A DNA stretch of 64,000 nt from Dokdonia sp. PRO95 (GCF_000355805.1 NZ_CM001837.1:656409-720408), one strand, 5' to 3'. Shown: positions 7,930 to 17,554, counted from the first letter of the stretch. A program made the numbers and translations. The notes: generated by a model not told the origin, from the sequence alone.

Positions 7930-9564
7930 ATGAAAATTATTAAAAACCTAGGCTTGGTGATCTTTATTACTGGGCTTGCCATCTGGACAGCTTCCATCTT
8001 TATGGGAGACTTCACCTTACAACAAAAACAACTTGATTCCTTTATTTCTGAAAAAGGAATTAAAAGTGAGCTAGTAGCTCAAAAAATCTCAGATAACGTA
8101 GTGGGTAAAAAACTAGGCACATTTGCTTTTACAGGTGCCGTAAGAGATGCCCTTGCTCAAAACAATGACTACTATGATGAACAAATTGCAAAATATGATG
8201 CGGCAAAGGAGTGGGATAAAAAAGGAGAACAATATCAGTACAGAATAAATGATAAAGACTTTCAAGCCTTTAGCTTCTCACTAGCCAAAAAAGCCGGAAC
8301 AGGATTTATAGTAGAAAACAAAGGGCTTATGTGGTTCTTAACCTTTGGGCTAGGGATACTAGGAGCTCTTATGTTCATTTTTCCTAATCTCGTGTTATTA
8401 GGCAAACCAGGTATCAAAAATGACCACGTATATCACGAGGCAGCAACCAATAGAGGATGGATTGCCTGGCTGGTACTTGTGTACCTCGTGCTATTTTATC
8501 TCGTGCTTTATTTTAATGCAGACTATGTGGTAAACTGGACATTCATACTCGACCCCATAAGTAATGCGCTTAATGGTGGAGATGCGAGCCAGTGGTTTGT
8601 ATATGGCTTTTTATACTGTGTGATTATGGTAACGATGGCGGTGCGTATGTATATAAAATACCGTCACAATAAATACCAGATTGTACGTACTACCTCTGTA
8701 CTATTCTTTCAGATTGTATTTGCCTTTCTTATCCCTGAGATTATGGCAAGTTTAGGAAAGCCTGGTTATGATTTTAAAAACGCATTCCCACTAGATTATG
8801 ATTTCTTCTTTGAGTGGAATCTCGACACACTTACTCAGAGTGGTGGTTTAGGTATATTCATCCTCGTATGGGGTATTGTGCTTACACTAGTGATTGTACC
8901 GGTAATGGTTTACTTCTTTGGAAAAAGATGGTACTGTAGCTGGGTTTGTGGTTGTGGAGGCCTTGCCGAAACTCTTGGTGATCCCTACCGCCAGCATTCT
9001 AATAAATCTATGAAAGCCTGGAAGCTTGAGCGCTGGCTCATACACTCGGTTCTCGTGTTTTCACTAGTGATGACACTCGTCACATTATACTGTTATTTTA
9101 CGGGTGCAGAAGCTTTTTTAGGAATCAACTCGCAGTGGATAAAGGACACGTACAGCTTCCTGATAGGAGCTTGGTTTGCAGGAGTAATCGGGACTGGTTT
9201 CTATCCTATTTTTGGTAACCGAGTATGGTGTCGTTTTGGATGCCCACTAGCAGCTTACTTGGGGTTTGTACAACGTTTTAAATCTCGTTTTAGAATTACT
9301 ACAAACGGAGGACAATGTATCTCTTGTGGTAACTGTTCTACCTACTGTGAGCAAGGAATTGATGTACGTGCATATGCTCAGAAAGGAGAAAACATCGTAC
9401 GTTCTAGTTGTGTAGGTTGTGGTGTATGTAGCGCTGTATGTCCTCGTGGCGTACTTAAGTTAGAAAACGGACCAGAAGCAGGTCGTATCAACCCTACCCA
9501 AGTACTACTAGGTAATGATGTAGACCTTATGGATTATGTGAATAATGATCAAAATGTAGCGTAA
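7930..9564 (+). CDS. Membrane-bound 4Fe-4S polyferredoxin, NosR/NapH/CcoG-like
   Basis: The 544-residue protein has an N-terminal membrane anchor (about 8-26), a periplasmic-type segment, and further membrane helices at about 135-155, 175-195, 225-240, 250-270, 310-330, 375-395 and 410-430. Between them sit two Cys clusters typical of NosR/NapH/CcoG proteins: WYCSWVCGCGG and VWCRFGCPL (CxxxCP). The C terminus holds two ferredoxin-type clusters, CISCGNCSTYC and CVGCGVCSAVCP. The family relays electrons from quinol or flavin to periplasmic or cofactor-maturation targets. No nos, nap or cco genes are nearby; the only partner visible is the upstream FAD oxidoreductase. A strong terminator follows. 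Confidence 0.8.
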   Translation: MKIIKNLGLVIFITGLAIWTASIFMGDFTLQQKQLDSFISEKGIKSELVAQKISDNVVGKKLGTFAFTGAVRDALAQNNDYYDEQIAKYDAAKEWDKKGEQYQYRINDKDFQAFSFSLAKKAGTGFIVENKGLMWFLTFGLGILGALMFIFPNLVLLGKPGIKNDHVYHEAATNRGWIAWLVLVYLVLFYLVLYFNADYVVNWTFILDPISNALNGGDASQWFVYGFLYCVIMVTMAVRMYIKYRHNKYQIVRTTSVLFFQIVFAFLIPEIMASLGKPGYDFKNAFPLDYDFFFEWNLDTLTQSGGLGIFILVWGIVLTLVIVPVMVYFFGKRWYCSWVCGCGGLAETLGDPYRQHSNKSMKAWKLERWLIHSVLVFSLVMTLVTLYCYFTGAEAFLGINSQWIKDTYSFLIGAWFAGVIGTGFYPIFGNRVWCRFGCPLAAYLGFVQRFKSRFRITTNGGQCISCGNCSTYCEQGIDVRAYAQKGENIVRSSCVGCGVCSAVCPRGVLKLENGPEAGRINPTQVLLGNDVDLMDYVNNDQNVA

Positions 9565-9573
9565 CTATTTTAT

Positions 9574-9594
9574 TACGCTTTCGCGAAAATGTGA
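9574..9594. repeat. Palindromic element copy 4 (ATGTGA variant)
   Basis: TACGCTTTCGCGAAAATGTGA-type copy just after the polyferredoxin stop. Nineteen bases from CGCTTT to TGTGA are identical to copy 21, after asnS. Confidence 0.8.
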
Positions 9595-9605
9595 TATTTC
9601 AAAAG

Positions 9606-9637
9606 ACCACCTCAGGAAACTGTGGTGGTTTTTTTTG
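9606..9637 (+). terminator. Rho-independent terminator
   Basis: ACCACC-T-CAG pairs with CTG-T-GGTGGT around a GAAA loop, followed by eight T. It ends the oxidoreductase-polyferredoxin transcript. Confidence 0.9.
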
Positions 9638-9832
9638 GTTTCTAGCAAAGCTAAACGAACATGAACAGTAGACGTAGTTCCTAAAATCAAACCTAATTCT
9701 CATTCAAGGTAAAGCTTGATATGTTATCTTTAAAAGATATAAAATCTTTGAAAATCGTTTTATTTTCAGCTGTAACCATCTATCAAAATCACTATTGATC
9801 AATAATAAAATAATATAGTCTCATTTAAAATA

Positions 9833-10519
9833 ATGACAACCCTACCTCAGCAACTAGAAAATCCTGTCTGGTATTCTTTATGTGAAACACATAAAAAGTT
9901 TGCAGTTACTTTTGATGGTGTTCTGTTTTATAATCCTACGGTATGTACGTTTGGGGCTTTCTTTGATGAGCCGAAGACTGCAAGCGCTTCTAGGGAATAT
10001 ATAAAGACCAGAAAAGATTTCTTCTTTGTTTCAGAAAACCAAACGCCCCAAATAGATGACACAAAGATTGTTCTAAATAGAAAAATTGATGGTTGCCAGA
10101 TGGTCTTGAAAGAGTTAAGTGGCGTTGCAATCACAGAAGAGATTATCTTATTGGATGAGTCTTATATTGATGAGGTTTATGAGCTCATATGGTTAGTAAT
10201 GCCTGGCTTCTATCAAAAACGAAGCTTTGAAATGGGCAATTTCTATGGAATTATTAAAAACGATAAACTAGTTGCCATCGCTGGACAACGCATGCAAACC
10301 AATCTGTTTGTAGAAATAAGCTCAGTAGTTACCCATCCAGATTACACCAAGCAAAAACTAGCTAGTCAGCTCATTGCTTACAACGCTCAAGAGATTTTAA
10401 AAGAAAACAAAACAGCCATTTTACATACCAATAAAGGAAACCTTGCAATCCCATTATATAAAAGATTAGGATTTGAGGTCACTAGGGATATGAATTGGTG
10501 GTTATATTGTAGAAAATAG
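9833..10519 (+). CDS. GNAT-family (FR47-like) N-acetyltransferase
   Basis: A 228-residue cytosolic protein. The C-terminal half is a GNAT fold: FYGIIKNDKLVAIAGQRM (strands 2-4), VEISSVVTHPDYTKQKLASQLI (acetyl-CoA loop region, with the usual Q/RxxGxG/A reduced to KQKLAS) and YKRLGFEVTRDM (strand 7). The N-terminal half is a second, more diverged domain as in FR47-like members. The acyl acceptor is unknown. The stop is eight bases before the ATG of a DinB-family gene, so the two are probably co-transcribed. A promoter is not obvious in the 268-base gap upstream. Confidence 0.75.
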   Translation: MTTLPQQLENPVWYSLCETHKKFAVTFDGVLFYNPTVCTFGAFFDEPKTASASREYIKTRKDFFFVSENQTPQIDDTKIVLNRKIDGCQMVLKELSGVAITEEIILLDESYIDEVYELIWLVMPGFYQKRSFEMGNFYGIIKNDKLVAIAGQRMQTNLFVEISSVVTHPDYTKQKLASQLIAYNAQEILKENKTAILHTNKGNLAIPLYKRLGFEVTRDMNWWLYCRK

Positions 10520-10527
10520 TGAATACT

Positions 10528-11070
10528 ATGAGACAACTTTTTATCTTATCAATCATTTTATGTTTTAGTGCCAGCGACACCTTGTTATATGCTCAAGAAA
10601 CTAATTTCATAAATGACTATATACAGCGTTTAGAAAAATCCCAAAAATATCTCAATCTCGTTGCAGAAGTAATGCCTAGTAAGAACTACGACTACAGAGT
10701 GACGCCTGAATCTAGCAGTTTTGAAGAAAACTTAATGCACATTGCATGGGCAATGGATTGGCATAGCGAATCACTTTTAAATGGTCGTCCAGCAAGAAAT
10801 TGGGAGACAGACAACGAACTTAAAGTTGCTTCCAAAACTAAGGAGGAAATGATCGCTGCTGTAAACAAGACTTTTGAACACACCGTCAAATTAATCCAAG
10901 AGCTTGATACAACCCAATTAAATGACACAGTAGCCTACGGCAATCTGCAACGCACAAAGCGCCAAGTGTTACTTATCCTCACAGATCACATAACCCATCA
11001 CAGGGCACAAATGCTAGTTGCATTAAGACTTAATGGCTTAGTACCGCCACGGTATATGTTGTATCAGTAA
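10528..11070 (+). CDS. DinB-family protein with signal peptide
   Basis: A 180-residue product. After an N-terminal export signal (MRQLFILSIILCFSASDTLLYA) comes a DinB four-helix bundle. The usual three metal-ligand His are suggested by NLMHIAWAMDWHSE and LTDHITHHRAQM. DinB-like proteins include bacillithiol S-transferases and related thiol transferases, normally cytosolic, so an exported one is noteworthy. An alternative GTG at 10519 overlaps the previous stop by one base. I prefer the ATG at 10528 because it opens the hydrophobic signal. The substrate is unknown. Confidence 0.75.
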   Translation: MRQLFILSIILCFSASDTLLYAQETNFINDYIQRLEKSQKYLNLVAEVMPSKNYDYRVTPESSSFEENLMHIAWAMDWHSESLLNGRPARNWETDNELKVASKTKEEMIAAVNKTFEHTVKLIQELDTTQLNDTVAYGNLQRTKRQVLLILTDHITHHRAQMLVALRLNGLVPPRYMLYQ

Positions 11071-11120
11071 TGTAAATTTTCAAATCTGTTTTAATATTTT
11101 TTTCAAATCTCCGGCAAATT

Positions 11121-11486
11121 ATGAAAACTACACCTGCACATAATAACCGTATAGCAATCATGACGTTTTCATCTGTGTATCCTCACTATGTTGCTAAAGT
11201 GGAGAAAAAAGGTAGGACTAAAGAAGAGTTGCATAAGGTAATTATGTGGTTAACGGGATATAGCAAATCTGAGCTTGACGAGCATATAAACACAAAAACA
11301 ACGTTTACTACATTTTTTAAAAATGCATCACTTCATCCTAATGCTCAGCTTATCAAAGGAGTTATTTGCGGTTATCGTATTGAAGAAATAGAGAACGATC
11401 TTACTCGACAAGTTAGATACCTTGACAAACTAGTTGATGAACTAGCCAGAGGTCGTTCTATGGAAAAAATCTTACGCACACTATAA
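11121..11486 (+). CDS. DUF2200 family protein
   Basis: A 121-residue cytosolic protein that matches DUF2200 along its length: AIMTFSSVYPHYVAKVEKKGRTKEEL, VIMWLTGYS, FFKNASLHPNAQLIKGVICGYRIEEIEN and VRYLDKLVDELARGRSMEKIL. The family is widespread in bacteria and of unknown biochemical function. The gene stands 50 bases after the DinB gene on the same strand and may belong to the same transcript. A second ATG lies at 11160 (MTFSS), but the upstream start keeps the conserved N terminus. Confidence 0.8.
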   Translation: MKTTPAHNNRIAIMTFSSVYPHYVAKVEKKGRTKEELHKVIMWLTGYSKSELDEHINTKTTFTTFFKNASLHPNAQLIKGVICGYRIEEIENDLTRQVRYLDKLVDELARGRSMEKILRTL

Positions 11487-11739
11487 CATTTTCGCTTTAA
11501 GCTTGTGACAAAATAATTCATGAGGGAATATTTTTTGATCACCGCCTACTCTTAATAGTGGCGGGCAATTTTGTAACGCAAATTCCTGATGCCGTCAACT
11601 TCATATTCTAGAGGTTAATTATCACCTTCCCTCCACAATTCTGGACTCAAATCATTGCAAATAAACTTTTATAACTACTCGATAAAGCATCGATTACAAA
11701 TCGACGCTAAAAATACTATTTAGAATTATTATAAATAAT
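11487..11739. other. Gene-free AT-rich spacer
   Basis: I find no credible open frame and no strong hairpin here. The promoter of the downstream TonB receptor begins at its right end. Confidence 0.5.
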
Positions 11740-11770
11740 TTGGTAATTTAAAAAGACATGAATATGTTTG
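11740..11770 (+). promoter_or_regulatory. Bacteroidetes-type promoter of the TonB receptor gene
   Basis: TTG at 11740 (as TTTG at 11739) and TATGTTTG at 11763 are 20 bases apart and match the TTG / TAnnTTTG consensus. A start of transcription a few bases after 11770 would give a leader of about 35 nt. Confidence 0.65.
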
Positions 11771-11809
11771 CATCAAATTTACTATTTATATTAAGTCTAA
11801 ATAAAAACA

Positions 11810-14233
11810 ATGAAACAATTTTTACCAATCTTAAGCCTCATATTGCTTACAAATATGGCTATTGCTCAACAAGGCTCAATCACCGCCACTGTTGTAGATG
11901 CAAATCAATCTCATCTATACGGTGTTAATGCTACCCTCAACACATCAAAACAAGGGGCACAAACAGGAAATGATGGAACATTTATTATTAAAAATGTGAG
12001 TGATGGAACTCATGTTCTTACAATCTCATATCTAGGTTTTAAAACAAAAGAATTTACAGTAACAGTAGCAAATAATCTACGTACTACCTTGGACACAATC
12101 ACGGTGTATGAAGGAAACGAAATCCTTTCTGAAGTGATTTTAGAAGGAGAACGACGCAATAAATTTTCAAGAAAGAAAACTGCTTACGTTTCCAAACTAC
12201 CTCTAAAGGACATTGAAAACACGCAAGTCTATAGTACTATCACAAATGAATTATTAAAATCTCAAGTAATCACAAACTTTGACGATGCCCTTAAAAATGC
12301 TACAGGTGTCGAACAGTTATGGACTTCTACAGGACGTGGTGGTGATGGTGCAGGGTATTTTTCCTTACGAGGTTTTTCTGTGCAACCACAGTTAGTTAAT
12401 GGATTACCGGGTCTTACAAATGGAACTATAAACCCTGCAAACATAGAGCGCATAGAAGTCTTAAAAGGTCCCTCTGCTACACTTTTTGGCAATGCAGTAA
12501 GTTCCTATGGAGGCCTTATAAATGTAGTTACTAAAAAACCATACGCAGGGACTGGTGGAGAATTATCTTTTACTTCTGGAAGCTACGGACTCAATCAGAT
12601 CGTAGGTGATTTTAATACTCCTCTAAGTAAGGATGACAATCTATACTTTAGACTAAATACAGCATATACTACTGAACAAAGCTTTCAAGATGCAGGTTTT
12701 AGAAAATCATTTTTTGTTGCCCCTTCTCTATCATATAAAGTAAATAATAAACTGTCGTTTTCTTTTTATGGAGAAATTACTCAAGCAGAACAAACAAACC
12801 CAACATTTCTATTCTTAAATAGAAGCGCCCCTACCCAAGCATCTAATCTTGATGAATTAGAATACAATAACAAATTATCATTTACAAGTAACGAGCTTAC
12901 TCTAGAAAACCCTACACAAAATTATAGGGTTGAGATGGACTATAAGTTATCTGAATCATGGCAATCACAAACCTTGTTATCTAGAAGCGCTACATCTACA
13001 AAGGGATATTACTCGTACTTATTTGACTTTGGCATTCTTGGTAATGATACATTCTCTCGATTTATCAATAAACAAAATGCTAACACCCAGACTACAGATA
13101 TACAACAGAATTTTGTAGGTGATTTTAAAGTAGCATCTCTTAGAAACAGAGTGGTAATAGGTATTGATTACTTCAATGCAACAGAAACTAACAATAGCTC
13201 AGGTTATGCTTTTTATGGTAATGTAACTCCAGATGGCGGAATTAATAATGACAATCCATTTACGGCAGATGTTGAAGACACACCGTTTCCGTTATCAACA
13301 TCTGCAGTAGATGCGGCAATTGCAACTCAAGGTGTAAGTAACATCAAATCAAAATACCACATCTACAGTCTATACGCATCTGATGTACTCAACCTAACGG
13401 AATCGCTATCTGCGATGGTGGGATTACGATTAGACCATTTTGATAATGAAGGTGATCTAGCAAATGCAGATGATGATTATAACCAAACTACACTCTCGCC
13501 TAAGTTCGGCCTATTATATCAACCTATAAAAGATGTTCTTTCCGTATTTGGGAACTACCAGAATGGTTTTACAAACGTAGCTCCACAACTCGTAGGAAAT
13601 CCAGAAGATGGACCGCAAACTCTACAAACTTTTGATCCAGAACAAGCTAATCAAGTCGAGTTTGGTTTAAAAACAAACCTTTTTAATAATAAGCTTAACG
13701 CTACCCTAAGCTACTATGATATTACGGTAAAAGACCGCGTGATTACTGATCCGTCCTCGCCATTCAATAAAATTCAAGGCGGAGAAGTTACAAGTAGTGG
13801 TTTTGAAATTGAAATAAATGCAAATCCGCTAAAAGGATTAAATATAAGAGCCGGGTACAGTAATAATGATAGTGAAACCACAGCCTCTGATAACGCCGAA
13901 ATTCTCAACCGTAGACCACTAGAAGCTGGACCCGAAACACTTTATAACTTCTGGACAAATTATGAATTTCATGAAGGAAGTTTTGATGGCTTTGGTATAG
14001 GCCTAGGATTTAATGGAGCTAGTGAGCGACTTGCAATAAACTATGCATCAACGGGAACGTTTACACTTCCAAGTTATATCATTGCAAATGCCTCAATTTT
14101 CTACCAAGCAGATAAATATAGGATAGGTCTAAAGGTTAATAATGCTTTTAATAAAGAATATTATAAAGGCTGGACAACCATCAACCCACAAACGCCAAGA
14201 GCAGTAATGGCAAACATTTCATATAATTTTTAA
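11810..14233 (+). CDS. TonB-dependent siderophore receptor
   Basis: The 807-residue protein has a signal peptide (1-19), a CarboxypepD_reg-like beta-sandwich (about 22-105; GTHVLTISYLGFKTKEF), a plug (about 130-245) and a 22-strand-type barrel ending in ISYNF. Plug landmarks are FSLRGFSVQPQLVNGLPG and IERIEVLKGPSATLFGNA. The barrel shows the FDPEQANQVEFGLKTNLF block of FhuA/FecA-like ferric-siderophore receptors. The next gene encodes a PepSY membrane protein of the type that reduces or releases siderophore iron, which supports iron uptake. I see no clear Fur-like palindrome in the leader by eye. Confidence 0.88.
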   Translation: MKQFLPILSLILLTNMAIAQQGSITATVVDANQSHLYGVNATLNTSKQGAQTGNDGTFIIKNVSDGTHVLTISYLGFKTKEFTVTVANNLRTTLDTITVYEGNEILSEVILEGERRNKFSRKKTAYVSKLPLKDIENTQVYSTITNELLKSQVITNFDDALKNATGVEQLWTSTGRGGDGAGYFSLRGFSVQPQLVNGLPGLTNGTINPANIERIEVLKGPSATLFGNAVSSYGGLINVVTKKPYAGTGGELSFTSGSYGLNQIVGDFNTPLSKDDNLYFRLNTAYTTEQSFQDAGFRKSFFVAPSLSYKVNNKLSFSFYGEITQAEQTNPTFLFLNRSAPTQASNLDELEYNNKLSFTSNELTLENPTQNYRVEMDYKLSESWQSQTLLSRSATSTKGYYSYLFDFGILGNDTFSRFINKQNANTQTTDIQQNFVGDFKVASLRNRVVIGIDYFNATETNNSSGYAFYGNVTPDGGINNDNPFTADVEDTPFPLSTSAVDAAIATQGVSNIKSKYHIYSLYASDVLNLTESLSAMVGLRLDHFDNEGDLANADDDYNQTTLSPKFGLLYQPIKDVLSVFGNYQNGFTNVAPQLVGNPEDGPQTLQTFDPEQANQVEFGLKTNLFNNKLNATLSYYDITVKDRVITDPSSPFNKIQGGEVTSSGFEIEINANPLKGLNIRAGYSNNDSETTASDNAEILNRRPLEAGPETLYNFWTNYEFHEGSFDGFGIGLGFNGASERLAINYASTGTFTLPSYIIANASIFYQADKYRIGLKVNNAFNKEYYKGWTTINPQTPRAVMANISYNF

Positions 14234-14245
14234 TTAGCCCACTAA

Positions 14246-14280
14246 AGAGGATATGACCACCTGGTCATGTCCTCTTTTTT
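14246..14280 (+). terminator. Strong intrinsic terminator inside the iron-uptake operon
   Basis: AGAGGA-T-ATGACCA pairs with TGGTCAT-G-TCCTCT, followed by six T. It lies 12 bases before the ATG of the PepSY gene, so it may set the ratio of receptor to PepSY mRNA. Confidence 0.88.
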
Positions 14281-14292
14281 AAATTTCTGATA

Positions 14293-15417
14293 ATGACTAA
14301 CAAAAAAATCATATTTCAAATTCATAAAATACTTGGTCTAGCTACAGGTATAGTTGTTTTTATAGTTGCTATTACAGGGTGCTGCTGGGCTTTTAGAGAG
14401 GAGATTGAGCAGCTTTATGATGATTATAAAACGGTCACACCCCAAGATACTCCTATTATTACTCCTACCGAGGCAAAGACGCTTGCACAAGAAGTATTTC
14501 CAGAAAACACAGTGCACGGAACCGTATTTAAAAAAGCTGGTAACGCTGTAGAAGTAATATTTTATGATGCCGAACCAGAATTCTATCAAAGCGTCTTTCT
14601 CAACCCTTATTCTGGTGAGGTTATTCAAGTAGACAATCACCTTACAGGTTTCTTTGCTTTTATACTCAAAGGACATATGCGCCTATGGTTACCTAAAGAT
14701 ATAGGAGAGCAAGTGGTTGGGGCATCCATACTACTATTTATTGCCATAATTATTTCGGGATTTATCTTATGGCTTCCTAAAAAGCGTAAAAATATTAAAC
14801 AACGCATACGGTTTGACTGGAAAAAAACAACGAGGTGGAAGCGCAAAAACTTTGATTTGCACACAGTCGTAGGTTTTTACATTTGCTCCTTAGCATTAAT
14901 TATAGCTTTTACAGGATCTATGATGTCGTACAATTGGCTCAAATATGTAGTGTATAAATCGACGGGTGGTGATAAGGAGGTTCAGTTTATTATTCCAGAA
15001 AACATAAGTAGTGGCCAACACACTAAAGGACCCTTACCTATAGACTACCTCATAGTCAAATTACTTAAGGAAAATCCCGAAGCAGAAGCCTTTGAGCTCC
15101 ACTACCCTCAATCTTCAGATGAAAGTATATATGTGGAAGTATCCAACAGTAAGGGGCTCTATTATGATGCAGATTTTAGATTTTTTGATCAACATACTCT
15201 AGAAGAGTTAACTACTCCAAGTATTTATGGAACGTATAAAAATGCTAGTGTTGCAGATAAAATTCAGAGAATGAATTATGACATACATATAGGAGCCATA
15301 GGCGGTATCGCAGGTAAAATAATAGCATTTTTAATAAGTTTACTTACAGCCACTTTACCTATAACTGGAATATTACTATGGTATGGAAGAACATACAAAA
15401 AGAAGGGTAGCGTATAG
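14293..15417 (+). CDS. PepSY-associated membrane protein, putative ferric-siderophore reductase
   Basis: The 374-residue protein has four membrane helices (about 14-34, 138-163, 190-212 and 340-365) with two large periplasmic regions, the standard layout of PepSY_TM (PiuB-like) proteins. His residues at helix ends (IHKILG, LKGHMRLW, FDLHTVVGFY, YDIHIGAIGG) are candidate haem or metal ligands. Such proteins accompany siderophore receptors and are proposed to reduce ferric iron in the periplasm. The position 60 bases downstream of the receptor, after a strong terminator, fits that job. Reductase activity is inference from context. Confidence 0.8.
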   Translation: MTNKKIIFQIHKILGLATGIVVFIVAITGCCWAFREEIEQLYDDYKTVTPQDTPIITPTEAKTLAQEVFPENTVHGTVFKKAGNAVEVIFYDAEPEFYQSVFLNPYSGEVIQVDNHLTGFFAFILKGHMRLWLPKDIGEQVVGASILLFIAIIISGFILWLPKKRKNIKQRIRFDWKKTTRWKRKNFDLHTVVGFYICSLALIIAFTGSMMSYNWLKYVVYKSTGGDKEVQFIIPENISSGQHTKGPLPIDYLIVKLLKENPEAEAFELHYPQSSDESIYVEVSNSKGLYYDADFRFFDQHTLEELTTPSIYGTYKNASVADKIQRMNYDIHIGAIGGIAGKIIAFLISLLTATLPITGILLWYGRTYKKKGSV

Positions 15418-15508
15418 TTTTTCACAAAGCACTCTTTAAAAAAATGTTCAAGCTTTTAGACTAACACACTTAATATTGTGGGGATTAATAAAGTCTTCTT
15501 CTGGTAGG

Positions 15509-15528
15509 TACGCTTTCGCGAAAGCGTA
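15509..15528. repeat. Palindromic element copy 5 (full 20 bp)
   Basis: Perfect TACGCTTTCGCGAAAGCGTA in the gap between the PepSY and DinB-like genes. Confidence 0.95.
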
Positions 15529-15559
15529 ATAAACAATATCTTGTCAGAAAGCTACACAG

Positions 15560-16033
15560 ATGACTACTTCACATTTACTAAGCAAACACTTACAGCAGTT
15601 CATTGCGGGGCCTAATCTGACCGGATCTCACCTGTCACAACACTTGGATGATGTTTCCATCAAAGAGGCAAACATAAGCCTCTATGGGGTCAATAGCATA
15701 GCACAACTAGTATTTCATATAAACTATTATATAAGTGCAGTAGGAGACGTGCTAGAGGGCAAACCACTTCTTGCTAAGGATTCTTTAAGTTTTGATGCTC
15801 CCATAATCACTACTGAAGCAGCCTGGCAGCCACAAAAAGAAAAGCTTTATACGGCAATACATCGCTGTGCTCAACTAGTAAAAAGTTTTCCTCAAGAAAA
15901 ATTAAAGGAAGAATTTGTATTAAAAAAATATGGGAGCTATGAGCATAATCTGCTAGGTTTACTAGAACACTCACATTACCATTTTGGGCAGATAGTAATT
16001 ATAAAGAAAATGTTGCGTGCTGGATTAAGGTGA
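15560..16033 (+). CDS. DinB/DUF1572-like protein
   Basis: A 157-residue cytosolic protein with the four-helix pattern of the DinB superfamily. Candidate metal-binding His residues are in VFHINYYIS and EHSHYHFGQIV, at the expected helix 2 and helix 4 positions. Members bind a divalent metal and several transfer thiols, but this one cannot be assigned a substrate. It is the third gene from the PepSY end of the plus-strand block and faces accC, with a shared bidirectional terminator between the two. Confidence 0.7.
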   Translation: MTTSHLLSKHLQQFIAGPNLTGSHLSQHLDDVSIKEANISLYGVNSIAQLVFHINYYISAVGDVLEGKPLLAKDSLSFDAPIITTEAAWQPQKEKLYTAIHRCAQLVKSFPQEKLKEEFVLKKYGSYEHNLLGLLEHSHYHFGQIVIIKKMLRAGLR

Positions 16034-16056
16034 TCAAAGGCTACACTTTAAATCAA

Positions 16057-16088
16057 AAAAAATCTCGATAATACTATCGAGATTTTTT
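16057..16088. terminator. Bidirectional terminator
   Basis: AAATCTCGATA pairs with TATCGAGATTT around a short loop, with A-rich and T-rich flanks. It serves both the DinB-like gene and accC, which converge here. Confidence 0.85.
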
Positions 16089-16095
16089 TAAAAAA

Positions 16096-17448
16096 CTATT
16101 CTTGTTCTGCTGGCTTCATTACAAAGTCTTCCATAAACTTCGTGGTATAATTACCTTCTATATAATCTGGGTGATCCATTAATTGCCTGTGGAAAGGTAT
16201 TGTAGTTTTAATTCCTTCTATCACAAACTCATCAAGAGCACGTTTCATTTTATTAATTGCCTCTTCTCTTGTTTGCGCAGTAGTAATCAACTTTGCAATC
16301 ATTGAGTCATAATTAGGAGGAATCATATAACCACTATAAACGTGCGTATCTATACGAACTCCATGACCGCCTGGTGCATGTAAGTTTGTAATACGTCCAG
16401 GTGACGGTCTAAAGTCATTATATGGATCTTCTGCGTTAATACGACATTCTATTGAGTGCAGTTGTGGGTAGTAATTCTTACCAGAAACTGGTACACCTGC
16501 AGCAACAAGTATTTGCTCACGGATCAAATCGTAATCTACCACTTGCTCTGTAATAGGGTGCTCTACTTGGATACGAGTATTCATCTCCATAAAGTAGAAG
16601 TTACGATGCTTATCTACTAGAAACTCTACCGTACCTGCTCCTTCATACTTAATAAATTCGGCAGCTTTTACAGCAGCATCTCCCATACGCTCACGCAGAT
16701 CGTCAGTCATAAATGGTGACGGCGTTTCCTCTGTAAGTTTTTGGTGACGTCTTTGTACAGAACAATCTCTTTCAGATAGGTGGCATGCTTTACCATTACT
16801 ATCTCCTACAATCTGGATCTCGATATGGCGTGGCTCTTCAATAAGCTTTTCCATATACATCCCGTCATTTCCAAATGCAGCAGCACTTTCTTGACGAGCT
16901 CCTTCCCAAGCTTTAAGAAGGTCTTCTTCTTTCCACACGGCACGCATACCTTTACCACCACCACCGGCAGTAGCTTTAAGCATTACTGGGTAACCAGTCT
17001 CAATAGCTAGTTTCTTACACTCTTCAAAATCTGCAATAATCCCGTCAGATCCAGGTACACAAGGTACACCTGCGGCTTTCATTGTTTCTTTTGCTGTAGC
17101 TTTGTCTCCCATTTTAGAAATCATCTCTGCAGATGCTCCTATAAATTTGATATCATGCTCCTCACATATTTTTGAAAACTTAGCATTTTCAGATAAGAAA
17201 CCATATCCTGGGTGAATTGCATCTGCATTTGTAATCTCAGCAGCAGCAATTACGTTAGACATTTTAAGGTATGACTCATTACTAGGTGCTGGGCCTATAC
17301 AAACGGCTTCATCTGCAAATTTTACGTGTAAACTCTCACGATCTGCAGTAGAGTAAACAGCAACAGTTTTGATGCCCATCTCCTTACATGTGCGTATTAC
17401 ACGAAGTGCAATCTCACCACGATTTGCTATAAGTATCTTTTTAAACAT
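16096..17448 (-). CDS. accC: Acetyl-CoA carboxylase, biotin carboxylase subunit
   Basis: This 450-residue ATP-grasp enzyme carboxylates the biotin on AccB with ATP and bicarbonate, the first half of malonyl-CoA synthesis. Seen in order: the N-terminal [28 protein letters not shown], the Gly-rich ATP loop [14 protein letters not shown], and the catalytic [14 protein letters not shown] block. The C-terminal domain is complete and the length is typical. It is the last gene of the fabH-accB-accC group, 106 bases after accB, with a full palindromic element in that gap. Confidence 0.96.
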   Translation of the reverse strand: MFKKILIANRGEIALRVIRTCKEMGIKTVAVYSTADRESLHVKFADEAVCIGPAPSNESYLKMSNVIAAAEITNADAIHPGYGFLSENAKFSKICEEHDIKFIGASAEMISKMGDKATAKETMKAAGVPCVPGSDGIIADFEECKKLAIETGYPVMLKATAGGGGKGMRAVWKEEDLLKAWEGARQESAAAFGNDGMYMEKLIEEPRHIEIQIVGDSNGKACHLSERDCSVQRRHQKLTEETPSPFMTDDLRERMGDAAVKAAEFIKYEGAGTVEFLVDKHRNFYFMEMNTRIQVEHPITEQVVDYDLIREQILVAAGVPVSGKNYYPQLHSIECRINAEDPYNDFRPSPGRITNLHAPGGHGVRIDTHVYSGYMIPPNYDSMIAKLITTAQTREEAINKMKRALDEFVIEGIKTTIPFHRQLMDHPDYIEGNYTTKFMEDFVMKPAEQE

Positions 17449-17492
17449 AGTGTTTATTTTTTATTGTGGTACGTACTGTTGAGTGGTAAAAT

Positions 17493-17512
17493 TACGCTTT
17501 CGCGAAAGCGTA
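17493..17512. repeat. Palindromic element copy 6 (full 20 bp)
   Basis: Perfect 20-bp copy between accB and accC, so within a likely operon. Confidence 0.95.
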
Positions 17513-17554
17513 CTACCCCAATACCTCCTCAATGATTAAAATACCCGCAAGGGA

